Shown here one piece after another: positions 36,181 to 45,296 of a stretch of 64,000 bases of DNA (positions within the stretch are counted from its first letter, which is position 1; every line of letters begins with the position of its first letter). A program made the translations under genes and the position numbers. The notes under the pieces are model-generated. The model saw nothing but the letters and a program-made list of their open reading frames with translations, was not told the DNA's origin and made no database searches. Source of the stretch: Bacillota bacterium (GTDB lineage Bacteria; Bacillota_I; Bacilli_A; RFN20; CAG-288); NCBI GenBank assembly GCA_023398335.1, contig JAEWSJ010000012.1, forward strand, positions 1-64,000, read 5' to 3'.

Positions 36181-37838
36181 TATTTATTACCTCCGATAAA
36201 ACTTTTAAAAGAAGAATTACTCATTAATTCATCGACGGTTCCTTCGTATGAAATCCCATTATCAATATAAAGCAACTTATCACATCTTGATAAGATGTTT
36301 ATCTGGTTAGATGTCAATATAACTACACTTTCAGTTAAATTTGTTTTGATGTTATTAATTATGTTTAGCGAGCATTTTTCATCAATACTATCAAACGGAT
36401 TGTCCAATAAAATAACCTTTGGTTTTAGATAACAAGCTCGAGCAATCATCAGTCTTTTTGTTTGACCACCTGAAAGAGAAACTAGTGAGTTTGATAAGAT
36501 AGTATTTTCTTTAAGGCTAAATGATTCTATCTCATCTTTTAATTCAACAAGTTTAATTGTTTCGTTAAAGTCTCCCTCTTTTGATAAGGTAACATTATTT
36601 CTTATTGTGTCGTTTAATATTTGTGGTGATGAACAATATCCAAACAAGTTGTTGTAATGATGGGCGGTGGATAATTTTTTTAAATCAGTATTGTTATAAT
36701 TTATTTTCCCACTATATATTTCTTCATTTACTAAAGCACGTAATAAAGTTGATTTTCCCGAATGTATTTTCCCACACACTCCGAGAGTTTCGCCTTTGTT
36801 AATTGTAAATGAAATATCTTTTAATACACCGGTACTTAAATGTGAAGCGGATATAGTAACGAGATCTTCATTAATAGTTTCTTCTTTATATTCGACATTT
36901 TTTAAAAATGGTTTACATCTGTTCCAGGAAACTTTAAAGCCTTGGAAGGCATTAAAGACTTTTCCGACACGAGATATTTTTGTGCTTATTAACATGAATG
37001 TTGCCACGTATGTCGTAAAAGTACCAATAAGCCAAGTTGAATCAATTACTTTTAACGCACAATAGTAAACTACAAATATTAATGAAAACCAGGAAATAGT
37101 TTTATATAAAGGTTCTAGGCCTGATTTTAGCAACAAGGATTTAAAACTTTTGCTTTCCAACTCATCTAAGGTTTCATAGTATTGTGAATTGTAATTAGAA
37201 TTTACTCCTAAACTACGATAATAGATTTCGTTTTGAATTAAGTATAATGTTTGATCTTTTTCACGTGAAAGGCATTTTTTATACGCCAAACTTGAAGAAT
37301 AAACAGGTTTCTTAAATCCTTGTGAAAGGAAAACAACAAAAAGAGAAACAGCAATAACACCTAAAGTAATATAAGGATCTAAGACAAGCAAAGATATTAA
37401 ATATCCGATAAGCAAGACAAATGTATCGAATATTTCAGTTGTTATTTTTCTTATTCCTTCGGCAGATTCCTGAATATCAGATACATTCTTATTTAATAAA
37501 TCTCCTTTACTTTGAGTTTTATAAAATTCATCATTTTGACTTATTAAATAGGAAAAACTTACTTTTCGCATAGTAAGGATCATTCGATTAGAGAATATTC
37601 GAACAAGAAACCTTTTGAAGAATCTATTTACTTGAACAAAAACAACGAGAAGAATAAAGAATAATGAGTAATTAATTATTATTGATACATTTTCTTCCAA
37701 TTTGAATTTGTTGATAAGTTCTCCGAGCATTAAAGGAATGAAGGTCATTAATCCGTCGAAGCATAATCCGGTTATACATAGAAAAATAACTAGTACTATA
37801 TTTTGTTTATAGTAAGTTGATATTTTATCGTATTTCAT
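36180..37838 (-). CDS. ABC exporter half-transporter, LSGGQ subunit
   Basis: 552 aa with six membrane helices and an ATPase domain. Walker A is GKIHSGKST and the canonical signature is LSGGQ (455-459). The catalytic Glu is replaced by Asn (LLDNPF, D479-N480), and the H-loop His is Asn511 (LTSNQIN). This is the non-catalytic partner pattern of asymmetric exporters such as BmrCD and TM287/288. Its ATG overlaps the MarR stop (ATGA), so the three genes are coupled. Confidence 0.9.
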   Translation of the reverse strand: MKYDKISTYYKQNIVLVIFLCITGLCFDGLMTFIPLMLGELINKFKLEENVSIIINYSLFFILLVVFVQVNRFFKRFLVRIFSNRMILTMRKVSFSYLISQNDEFYKTQSKGDLLNKNVSDIQESAEGIRKITTEIFDTFVLLIGYLISLLVLDPYITLGVIAVSLFVVFLSQGFKKPVYSSSLAYKKCLSREKDQTLYLIQNEIYYRSLGVNSNYNSQYYETLDELESKSFKSLLLKSGLEPLYKTISWFSLIFVVYYCALKVIDSTWLIGTFTTYVATFMLISTKISRVGKVFNAFQGFKVSWNRCKPFLKNVEYKEETINEDLVTISASHLSTGVLKDISFTINKGETLGVCGKIHSGKSTLLRALVNEEIYSGKINYNNTDLKKLSTAHHYNNLFGYCSSPQILNDTIRNNVTLSKEGDFNETIKLVELKDEIESFSLKENTILSNSLVSLSGGQTKRLMIARACYLKPKVILLDNPFDSIDEKCSLNIINNIKTNLTESVVILTSNQINILSRCDKLLYIDNGISYEGTVDELMSNSSFKSFIGGNK

Positions 37839-38272
37839 TTTAGGTCCTTAAACTTATCGTGTCTCAATCTTTTAGATTCTTTATATATTTTTTCGATTAT
37901 TTCGTAGAATTTTGTTTCTTCTTCTTCAGTTATCAACGTTGAAAGATATGTGTAGAATTTATCATCTAACTTTTCGTTTGAGTCTTTTAATTCTATTGCT
38001 TTTTCCGTAGGAAGTAATAATTTTTGTCTCTTATCTTCTTTGTTTACGTCGGTGGTAATATATTTTTCTTTTATTAATGAAGAAACTATTCTACTAACTA
38101 GGCCTTTATCTAAATCAATACGATCTGATAATTCTTTTGAAGTTATGCATGGATGTTTGACTATAATTCTTAAAACTTCATAGGTATTAGCTGACATGGT
38201 TGTATTACCAATCATGTTTTTGTAGTATTTTAGGTTTCGTGATATCTTTTCGATTCTTCTTAATTTATTCAT
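37835..38272 (-). CDS. MarR-family transcriptional regulator
   Basis: 145 aa winged-helix dimer. The recognition region is TSKELSDRIDLDKGLVSRIV and the wing is TTDVNKEDKRQKLLLP. No Shine-Dalgarno is present, and the -10 lies only 6 bases from the ATG, so the message is probably leaderless. The promoter overlaps a perfect 13-bp inverted repeat (38287-38316), its likely own operator. It would repress the exporter pair until a ligand binds. Confidence 0.88.
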   Translation of the reverse strand: MNKLRRIEKISRNLKYYKNMIGNTTMSANTYEVLRIIVKHPCITSKELSDRIDLDKGLVSRIVSSLIKEKYITTDVNKEDKRQKLLLPTEKAIELKDSNEKLDDKFYTYLSTLITEEEETKFYEIIEKIYKESKRLRHDKFKDLK

Positions 38273-38278
38273 ACTTGT

Positions 38279-38316
38279 ATATTAGAATTAATTAGTTGAT
38301 AAGTCAACTAATTAAT
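38279..38316 (-). promoter_or_regulatory. MarR promoter and 13-bp palindromic operator
   Basis: On the minus strand, TTGACT (38307-38302), a 17-base spacer, and TAATAT (38284-38279). A perfect inverted repeat ATTAATTAGTTGA-TAAG-TCAACTAATTAAT (38287-38316) covers the -35 and most of the spacer. A bound dimer would block RNA polymerase. Confidence 0.82.
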
Positions 38317-38418
38317 GACGCTATTTAACTTGTATATATTATGGTATTAGTTAAAAACCTTAAAAACTTTACTAAAATGTTCATAAGTGTTTTAATATTA
38401 ACGTGAAAAAGGAGATTT

Positions 38419-39768
38419 ATGATACATACACAACAACGTGAAGAGCATAAATTTTTACAGTTTAAAAAGAAAATACCACCATTGGTGTATATCTTTCTTT
38501 CTTTTGCGTGCGTAATAATTGTTGGCTCCTTGTTATTCATGCTTCCTATATCCACGACTGAAGGTAATAGATTATCCTTCATTAATTCTTTATTTGTATC
38601 GGTATCAGCAGTTTGTGTTACTGGTCTTTCTCCAATAAATTGTGCGGAGACGTTTACAGTATTTGGAAAGATAGTCTTAGCGTTACTTATTCAAATTGGT
38701 GGATTGGGTTTTGTTACCTTGTTTTCATTTTTAATATTAGCTATTTCTGGCAAATTAAGTTTTTCAAATAAAGTATTAGTAAAGGAAACTTTAAATCAAA
38801 ACAATTTTAAAGATTTATTTAAGTTACTTAAGTTTATTATTATTTTTACCTTTTCAACTGAACTTATCGGAACGTTAATTAGTCTTATTGTATTCGCACA
38901 AGATTATGATTTCTTAACTGCGTTAGGAATTTCAGCCTTTCACGCAATAAGTTCGTTTAATAATGCTGGATTTGATATTATTGGAGCTTCTAGTTTAGCT
39001 AATTATACGGATAATATTCTTCTTAATCTAAATACATGTTTATTAATAATTGTTGGTGGCATTGGTTTCTTAGTTATTCAAGATATCTTTGTGCATCATT
39101 CATGGAAGAAATTCTCAATACAAACAAAAATAGTTTTATCCACAAATTTCTTTTTATTGATCTTTTCTTTTTTGATTGTTAAGTTGTTAGAAGGGAATCA
39201 AATTACCTGGCTTCAAGCTTTCTTCTATTCGGTGAATTTAAGAACTGCGGGATTTTCAACATTTGATAATGCAACAACATTAAATAATTCAACCGCAGCA
39301 ATATCATTGATATTTATGTTGATCGGGGCTTCGCCTTTATCAACTGGTGGTGGTATTAAAACAACAACATTATATGTTATGATTAAATCACTAACATCCT
39401 TTGCTAAAGGAAAGAAGACTGTTGTTTATTGCAGAGAAATATCTGCGGAGACTAAAGTTAAAGCGTTTATGTTAGCAATATTTGCCAATACATTTATCAA
39501 CTTCATCACAGCAATTATATTCTTGATTGAAGGTGATACATATTCTTATATACAAATTGTATATGAAGCTACCTCAGCATTTGGAACTGTTGGCTTATCG
39601 ATGGGTATTACTTCATCTTTAAGAGGATGGTCGAAGTTATGTATTTGTTTCTTAATGTTCTTTGGTCGACTTGGTCCAGTATCGTTCCTAAATATATGGA
39701 ACCCTCATATTAATAGACCAGTAAAAGAAAATGTGTCGTTTATACCGACTAATATTATGATTGGATAA
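38419..39768 (+). CDS. ktrB: Potassium uptake protein KtrB (TrkH/KtrB family)
   Basis: 449 aa integral membrane ion-translocating subunit. All four selectivity-filter loops with their Gly are visible: SAVCVTGLSPIN, SSFNNAGFDIIG, NLRTAGFSTFD and SAFGTVGLSMGIT. The ribosome site is AAAAAGGAGA. It is followed 12 bases later by ktrA. The 100-base upstream region is too short for a c-di-AMP riboswitch, and none is seen. Confidence 0.95.
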   Translation: MIHTQQREEHKFLQFKKKIPPLVYIFLSFACVIIVGSLLFMLPISTTEGNRLSFINSLFVSVSAVCVTGLSPINCAETFTVFGKIVLALLIQIGGLGFVTLFSFLILAISGKLSFSNKVLVKETLNQNNFKDLFKLLKFIIIFTFSTELIGTLISLIVFAQDYDFLTALGISAFHAISSFNNAGFDIIGASSLANYTDNILLNLNTCLLIIVGGIGFLVIQDIFVHHSWKKFSIQTKIVLSTNFFLLIFSFLIVKLLEGNQITWLQAFFYSVNLRTAGFSTFDNATTLNNSTAAISLIFMLIGASPLSTGGGIKTTTLYVMIKSLTSFAKGKKTVVYCREISAETKVKAFMLAIFANTFINFITAIIFLIEGDTYSYIQIVYEATSAFGTVGLSMGITSSLRGWSKLCICFLMFFGRLGPVSFLNIWNPHINRPVKENVSFIPTNIMIG

Positions 39769-39780
39769 GGAGATTGATTT

Positions 39781-40461
39781 ATGAGAAAAACTATCGCAAT
39801 AATTGGATTAGGAAGATTTGGTGTTGGTTTAGTAAAAGCCTTAGCAAATAAGAATGTTGATGTTATCGCTATTGATAAAGAAGCAAAAAATGTTGCCCGT
39901 GTCGGTGATTATATTCAAAATGCCATGGTCTGTGATTCAACAAAAGAAGATGCATTAATTGCGGCTGGCATTAATAATGCCGATAATGCAATCATAGCCT
40001 TTGGACAAGATAATGAAAGTAACATTGCAACAACAATATTAACCGCAATTGTATTAAAAAATATCGGGGTTAAAACAATCACCTGTCGTATTGATGATTC
40101 GTATTACGAACCGCTTTTACTCAAAATTGGTGTAGATAATTGTATCTCTCCATTTGATATTGCATCTGAAAGTCTTTCGTTAAAAGTTTCTTCTGATTCG
40201 GTTATGGATTATTACGATGTAACTGATGGATATAATGTCTTTGAACTTGAAGTTGAAGAAGATGTTAATCCAATATCACTTATTAAACTGGATTCACCAA
40301 CACAGTTTGGAGTAAATATTATTTTAGTTAAAAGAGAAGGTAAGGTATTCTTACCAACAAAGAACTATATTATTAAGCCACAAGATCATATATTTATCTT
40401 CGGCTTAGAAAAAGCAGTATTCGAACTTGAAAAGTTCTTAAAATCAAACGGAAAAGAATAA
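39781..40461 (+). CDS. ktrA: Potassium uptake regulator KtrA (RCK protein)
   Basis: 226 aa cytoplasmic ring subunit that gates KtrB. The RCK_N Rossmann motif is GLGRFGVGL with VIAIDKEAK as the acidic end of beta-2, binding ATP/ADP. The RCK_C domain (about 140-226) may bind c-di-AMP, as in other Bacillota (family knowledge). The ribosome site is AAGGAG. It is the last gene of the ktrBA operon. Confidence 0.95.
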   Translation: MRKTIAIIGLGRFGVGLVKALANKNVDVIAIDKEAKNVARVGDYIQNAMVCDSTKEDALIAAGINNADNAIIAFGQDNESNIATTILTAIVLKNIGVKTITCRIDDSYYEPLLLKIGVDNCISPFDIASESLSLKVSSDSVMDYYDVTDGYNVFELEVEEDVNPISLIKLDSPTQFGVNIILVKREGKVFLPTKNYIIKPQDHIFIFGLEKAVFELEKFLKSNGKE

Positions 40462-40462
40462 A

Positions 40463-40488
40463 AAAATGAAGCGGAGACGCTTCATTTT
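40463..40488. terminator. Bidirectional terminator between ktrA and the TetR gene
   Basis: The stem AAAATGAAGCG/CGCTTCATTTT with loop GAGA. The A-run and T-run serve both strands. The TetR stop lies at its right edge. Confidence 0.85.
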
Positions 40489-41083
40489 ATTTTTCGATAA
40501 AGATTTCAGCTGATGATAATAAATCTTTAATTAGAGTTAAAATGCTTGATTTAACTTGGACTTTTGAATAATCCTTAGGGTTTTTAATCATAACGTAAGT
40601 TATGTTTGATATACCGCCTAGAATAAAGGTCGCTATAATGTCGACAGGATATTTTGTAACTCGATCTTTAAATATCTGAGCGAACAATTTCGTCGAATAT
40701 TCTATTGATACTTTTTGAATTAAGTAGTTTAAACTTGAGTTTTCTTGATTGCCAAACTTTAGAATCAAATCTTTTTTTGAATCGATTATATCAATAAGTT
40801 TTGTGGCGAAGTATTCGGTATATTCGATGATTATATCGTTATATTCTGTACTTTTATACTCGTAATTATCCGGTGGGACAATAGAGGTAGTGATATCTTT
40901 GATGCAGTCGGAAAATAACTCATATTTATCGCGATAATGAGAATAGAAGGTAACTCTATTAACATTGGCATTAGAGCAAATATTTGTAATGGAAATTTTT
41001 TCCATTGTATATGTTTTTAATAAATCTATCAAACTTATTTTTAATGCTTTTTTGGTCTTTGTTATTCGAATGTCTTCTTTCAT
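40487..41083 (-). CDS. TetR/AcrR-family transcriptional regulator
   Basis: 198 aa. The N-terminal HTH is ISITNICSNANVNRVTFYSH followed by YRDKYELF, the TetR hallmark. The rest is a helical ligand-binding and dimer domain. The ribosome site is AAGGAGG. A dyad at 41096-41133 just upstream is probably its own operator. It lies 60 bases downstream of the EAL gene on the same strand. No obvious target transporter is adjacent. Confidence 0.86.
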   Translation of the reverse strand: MKEDIRITKTKKALKISLIDLLKTYTMEKISITNICSNANVNRVTFYSHYRDKYELFSDCIKDITTSIVPPDNYEYKSTEYNDIIIEYTEYFATKLIDIIDSKKDLILKFGNQENSSLNYLIQKVSIEYSTKLFAQIFKDRVTKYPVDIIATFILGGISNITYVMIKNPKDYSKVQVKSSILTLIKDLLSSAEIFIEK

Positions 41084-41095
41084 AAAATCCTCCTT

Positions 41096-41133
41096 AATTT
41101 ACACATGTATAGATATTAATATATTTGTAAATT
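41096..41133 (-). promoter_or_regulatory. Putative TetR operator
   Basis: The perfect 8-bp arms AATTTACA/TGTAAATT are separated by 22 bases and sit between the EAL gene and the TetR ribosome site. Arm spacing is wide for one TetR dimer; two dimers or an extended site are possible. Confidence 0.5.
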
Positions 41134-41142
41134 AAAAGCAAA

Positions 41143-43629
41143 TTATCGCTCAAGATATTCTTTTAGCAGCTCAAAATCATCAACTGGAAGAGGGCGGGAA
41201 TAATAATAACCTTGAATGTTATGACAACCTGAAGAAGAAAGAAGATCTAATTGATCTTTTGTTTCTACTCCTTCGGCGATAGCGTGAATCTTCAACTCTT
41301 TGGCTAAAGCTATAACCGAAGAAACAATGGAACGAGCGCGTAAGGAAGAAGAAATATTATTGATAAAAACACGATCGAGTTTTAATACATCAACTGGTAT
41401 TACATTTAATACATTAAGTGAAGAGAAACCTGAACCGAAATCATCCATTAAAATGACAAAACCAGCTTCTTTTAATTTAATTATAGATTCGTTAATTTCA
41501 TTTAATTCATTGACGCAGGTTGATTCTGTAATTTCAATGTGAAGTAATGAGTGATCTATATCGTACTTTTTAACTGTGTCAATTATTGTTGTTACTATAT
41601 AATCATAGAAGAAAGAAACTCGAGAAAGATTAAAGGAAATAGGTATTTGGAATAACCCTCTGTCTTTTCTGTCTTTGATATAAGTACATACGGCGTTTAA
41701 CATATAAATATCAAGATCGATAATTAATCCGTCTTTTTCAAATATAGGAATAAATTCTCCTGGTGATAATAATTCTCCGGAAGAGGTCTTCCATCTTACT
41801 AAAGCTTCAGAGCAGATTAATTTATTTGATTCGCTATCGTAAATTGGTTGAAGATAGAAAACGAATTCATGGTTCTTAAAGGCATTCGGAGCTTTTTCTT
41901 CAAACAAGTCAGTTTTATTCATTACTTCATTTAATTTTGAATCAAATATCGTATATATTTCTTTTGAATTTTTGATTGATTTTAAAGCGAAATCAGCGTA
42001 ATCAACCATTAATTCAACTGGAATAGAAACGTCTTTGATAATGTAGCATCCAAAATTAAAAGTAACACTAATATTTACATTTTCAGAAATACTAACATAG
42101 TCTATTTTTTTAACTGGACATTTTTTAAGCGTGCTTCTTTCCGCAAAGATAAGGAAATGATCACTATCAGACCTTGTACAGATAAATCCGTATTCTTCGC
42201 AAAATTTACTGATCATTTTTGAAGCGGATATAATTACAAAATCTCCGATTTTATATCCGAAACTTTCATTAATAAGTCTAAATCTTTGAATATTTGACTT
42301 GATCATGACATATTCTTCATCCGGCTTTTTCTTTGCAAGTAGTTCTCTGACTTTGTTGTGGAACACTCGACGATTAATTAAATTTGTTAATTGATCGTAA
42401 TCCGATAAAGAAGTAATTTCGCTGTTCATTGATTCTATTTTTTCATAGGTTTTAATGCGTTCGGTCATATCTAAAATAATATATCCAAGTTTATTAGTTT
42501 CTTTGTTAATTACAAAACAACGAACTAAGCAATATAAAGTATCTTGAGTAAAGGTAATGATGCGGATATTCTGTTCACACGACTTGTTTTTATTTATAGC
42601 AGTTGAGGATATATTGTGAAATTTAGATATATCATCTGGATGAATGTTATAAGTAACCATGTTATTGGCTTTTGTTTTAAATTCATCTGGGGTTGTATGA
42701 ATCAAATTATAAAATGACTTGTTAGCAAAAACTAAGTCGCATGTTTTACAATTACTTTCATAAACTATAATACCGCTTTTTAAATTATTCAATGTTAAAT
42801 AAAGAGAAGTATTACTATCCAATAGTTTTCTTTCAACATTTTTTAAGTCTGTGATATTTGATAAGGAGGTTAAGATGAAATCAGAGTTTAATTTATCAAC
42901 GTGAATTAACTCAGATTCGCCATAAATATAGATAATTTTCCCAACTATATTAACGCGATAATCACCGCACGATCTTGTGATTTTTTTAGTAACTAATTCA
43001 TTGATTTTTTCCTTCATTGGAGGGATATCTTCTTTGACGACATACTTGTTAATTATTTTTTCAATATCATTTTCATTGTTGTTGGAAGAATCTGCAATCC
43101 TTTTGTTATTGCAAAAAACAACTTTAAATGTACCATTTGAATTTACTTGTATAAGTAAGATACCAATATTGATTTTATCGAGTATTGTATTTAGAGTGAG
43201 TTCTTTAGATAAAATTGAATCGATTGAGATATTCTTAGCTTTTAATAAATTAACCACGCGATTTTTTTGAGCATATTCGATGGTTTTTTTGGTGATGTAC
43301 GGATCAAAAGGCTTAAGAAGAAGAGAATCAAAGCCCTTATTGATTGCTTCTTGTCTTAATTTAGGGTTCAAAGTGGATAATGAAGCAACAAGAGAAACAT
43401 TGTAATCGTGCTTTATTTTACTTAACGTTTTTGATATTGTGACATCGTATGTTTTCATCATATAGTAATCAATTATTGCGATGGCCACTTTACCATTTGA
43501 TGCATCTAAGATATTGATTAATTCCGGAATAGACGCAGCATATTTAAGTTCGTAATCATTATAAAAATAATTAGTTAGAATATCTTTGTTTATTTTACTG
43601 TATCCAGTTAATACTAATATTTCTTTCAT
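41143..43629 (-). CDS. Receiver-PAS-(degenerate GGDEF)-EAL protein, c-di-GMP phosphodiesterase
   Basis: 828 aa, cytoplasmic. The receiver domain (1-125) has Asp54 and the conserved Lys106 (LLLKPF). PAS-like segments run about 165-400. The cyclase-like domain (about 430-560) reads SDSDHF where GGDEF is expected, so it is inactive for synthesis. The EAL domain (about 590-828) keeps EALVRW, IEITES, MDDFGSGFSS and IAEGVETK, so it should cleave c-di-GMP. The ATG at 43629 overlaps the stop of the upstream GGDEF gene (ATGA), which fixes this start over the longer frame. Confidence 0.9.
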   Translation of the reverse strand: MKEILVLTGYSKINKDILTNYFYNDYELKYAASIPELINILDASNGKVAIAIIDYYMMKTYDVTISKTLSKIKHDYNVSLVASLSTLNPKLRQEAINKGFDSLLLKPFDPYITKKTIEYAQKNRVVNLLKAKNISIDSILSKELTLNTILDKINIGILLIQVNSNGTFKVVFCNNKRIADSSNNNENDIEKIINKYVVKEDIPPMKEKINELVTKKITRSCGDYRVNIVGKIIYIYGESELIHVDKLNSDFILTSLSNITDLKNVERKLLDSNTSLYLTLNNLKSGIIVYESNCKTCDLVFANKSFYNLIHTTPDEFKTKANNMVTYNIHPDDISKFHNISSTAINKNKSCEQNIRIITFTQDTLYCLVRCFVINKETNKLGYIILDMTERIKTYEKIESMNSEITSLSDYDQLTNLINRRVFHNKVRELLAKKKPDEEYVMIKSNIQRFRLINESFGYKIGDFVIISASKMISKFCEEYGFICTRSDSDHFLIFAERSTLKKCPVKKIDYVSISENVNISVTFNFGCYIIKDVSIPVELMVDYADFALKSIKNSKEIYTIFDSKLNEVMNKTDLFEEKAPNAFKNHEFVFYLQPIYDSESNKLICSEALVRWKTSSGELLSPGEFIPIFEKDGLIIDLDIYMLNAVCTYIKDRKDRGLFQIPISFNLSRVSFFYDYIVTTIIDTVKKYDIDHSLLHIEITESTCVNELNEINESIIKLKEAGFVILMDDFGSGFSSLNVLNVIPVDVLKLDRVFINNISSSLRARSIVSSVIALAKELKIHAIAEGVETKDQLDLLSSSGCHNIQGYYYSRPLPVDDFELLKEYLER

Positions 43630-45173
43630 AATATATTTTTCTCTTTTAAATGAATTTGAAATGAACGACAGTCCGACACTAGTATATTTAGGCAAGAATC
43701 AATTTTAATATAGTCTTTTTTCTTCTTTTCTAAAGCTGAGATTAAGGCTTCAACATCTTTAGAAATAAACGTTAGACCTAAAGCATTTGATTCATCATAG
43801 ATAGTATCCGCAATAATTAAACAGCCTTCAGGATTATCTTTAATATGTTTTGAAATATGGTCGAGTTTTCGCGCGTTCATAAAAGTTCTAAAGCATTTTG
43901 AATAAAGAATTAAGTCATTATTGAATCTTTCTAACGCTTTTTCATAATTTACATTGTAGTCGTTGAAATCTTCTTTAAGTATTAAACTTATTTGGTGAGA
44001 GCCATCATTAGTCGGTGTATCGTTTTGATGAAGTGCTTTATTTTTATCGATGTACATTTGACTATCTATTGTACGGATAAATTCTTTTGGGGTGATAGCT
44101 TCCGATTTCGAAATAAATTCGTGTCCGATGGAAAAGTGAATATTATATGGAGCGTTGCTATTATTATTGAAGTTTTCTTCACATTCTAATAGAGATGCTT
44201 TGATTTTGCTTGGTAAATCTTTATCGCTACTTTCAACGATTGCGACAAATTCATCTCCAGCATAACGTGAAATAAAACTTCCTTTTGGGAAAGAATCAAG
44301 AAGAATTTTTGCAGCACTTTCAAGAGCTTCATCACCAACAATATGTCCAAAATTATCGTTGATAGACTTAAATCTATCAAGATCAAGCATGAAACCGTAG
44401 ATATCTTTTCTATCACGAGACATTAAATATGAAGTGATATATTGATCTAATCTGGCACGATTTGGGAGCCCGGTTAATGTGTCCTTAGCCATGATAGTTG
44501 ATTGAATAGAAACAAAGATAAACAAAATTGAAATAACCATTCCATACCAGGTTAAATCGAGAGAAGGATAATTTAAAGCAACTAAAATGAGTTGAATAAC
44601 ATACGCAATTAAAGGAATTAACCAAGACATAAGAAAAACTGTGGTGGCATTTTTAGGGGCGTATCTTCTTTCATGTAAGAATATCATAACTACATATATT
44701 GAATAAATGAAAACTGAAACAGATATTGCAACAAACAGTGGTCCATGTGAATAGACATTGTCTTTACTGACATAGAAAATACATGGAGTAAACAAAGATA
44801 TAATGGAACAAATTACTGCAACTGCTAGTGGGAGAAAGGAAATAACATATTCCACCACGCGCATTTTTCTCATCATTAATTTGTTCATGTATATACACCA
44901 TAAAAATGGTGGAAAAAATATTAAGACATAGTATAAGAAAATCGTTATCTTGGTTCCGATATAGGCATATTCATATGTTTGTTCAAAAAAGTAATATCCT
45001 AAAGTATCGTCAAGAAGAAGTACGATTAAAGATATTACTAAGTATTTTAAAATTTGTTGACCGTCGAAACGTTCAATTGATTTTCTGTTTGTAGATAAAA
45101 GAATATATGATAGAATTACAAGACTAAATACAGTTAATATTGCTGATACCCCAAATAAACTAAAATCTTTCAT
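43626..45173 (-). CDS. Membrane diguanylate cyclase (GGDEF) with HPt-like C-terminus
   Basis: 515 aa. Seven or so membrane helices (1-225) precede a GGDEF domain that starts DTLTGLPNRARL. The active-site motif is AGDEF (305-309), an accepted variant, and LDLDRFKSINDNFGH holds the metal and substrate residues, so it should make c-di-GMP. No RxxD inhibition site is seen upstream. The C-terminal 120 residues look like an HPt helical bundle, but the phospho-His position is not His. It is coupled by ATGA to the phosphodiesterase gene, so synthesis and breakdown are made together. Confidence 0.88.
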   Translation of the reverse strand: MKDFSLFGVSAILTVFSLVILSYILLSTNRKSIERFDGQQILKYLVISLIVLLLDDTLGYYFFEQTYEYAYIGTKITIFLYYVLIFFPPFLWCIYMNKLMMRKMRVVEYVISFLPLAVAVICSIISLFTPCIFYVSKDNVYSHGPLFVAISVSVFIYSIYVVMIFLHERRYAPKNATTVFLMSWLIPLIAYVIQLILVALNYPSLDLTWYGMVISILFIFVSIQSTIMAKDTLTGLPNRARLDQYITSYLMSRDRKDIYGFMLDLDRFKSINDNFGHIVGDEALESAAKILLDSFPKGSFISRYAGDEFVAIVESSDKDLPSKIKASLLECEENFNNNSNAPYNIHFSIGHEFISKSEAITPKEFIRTIDSQMYIDKNKALHQNDTPTNDGSHQISLILKEDFNDYNVNYEKALERFNNDLILYSKCFRTFMNARKLDHISKHIKDNPEGCLIIADTIYDESNALGLTFISKDVEALISALEKKKKDYIKIDSCLNILVSDCRSFQIHLKEKNIL

Positions 45174-45235
45174 TTATTTCTCTCTTCTATTAATATTGTA
45201 TAATAATCATTTGTATATTATCAAAAAAAAGAATG

Positions 45236-45272
45236 AAAAAAAGGAAAAAACTAGATATTTTTTTCCTTTTTT
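45236..45272. terminator. Terminator of the glp operon
   Basis: A 15-bp AT-rich stem built from A7-GG-A6 and its complement with a 7-base loop; A- and T-runs flank it on both strands. It ends the minus-strand glpK operon. Confidence 0.7.
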
Positions 45273-45296
45273 GTAATTTATTGCCAAAATATGAAG

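Noticed and set aside
38317..38418. c-di-AMP (ydaO) riboswitch upstream of ktrB
   Set aside because: Only about 100 bases are available and no matching stems are seen.
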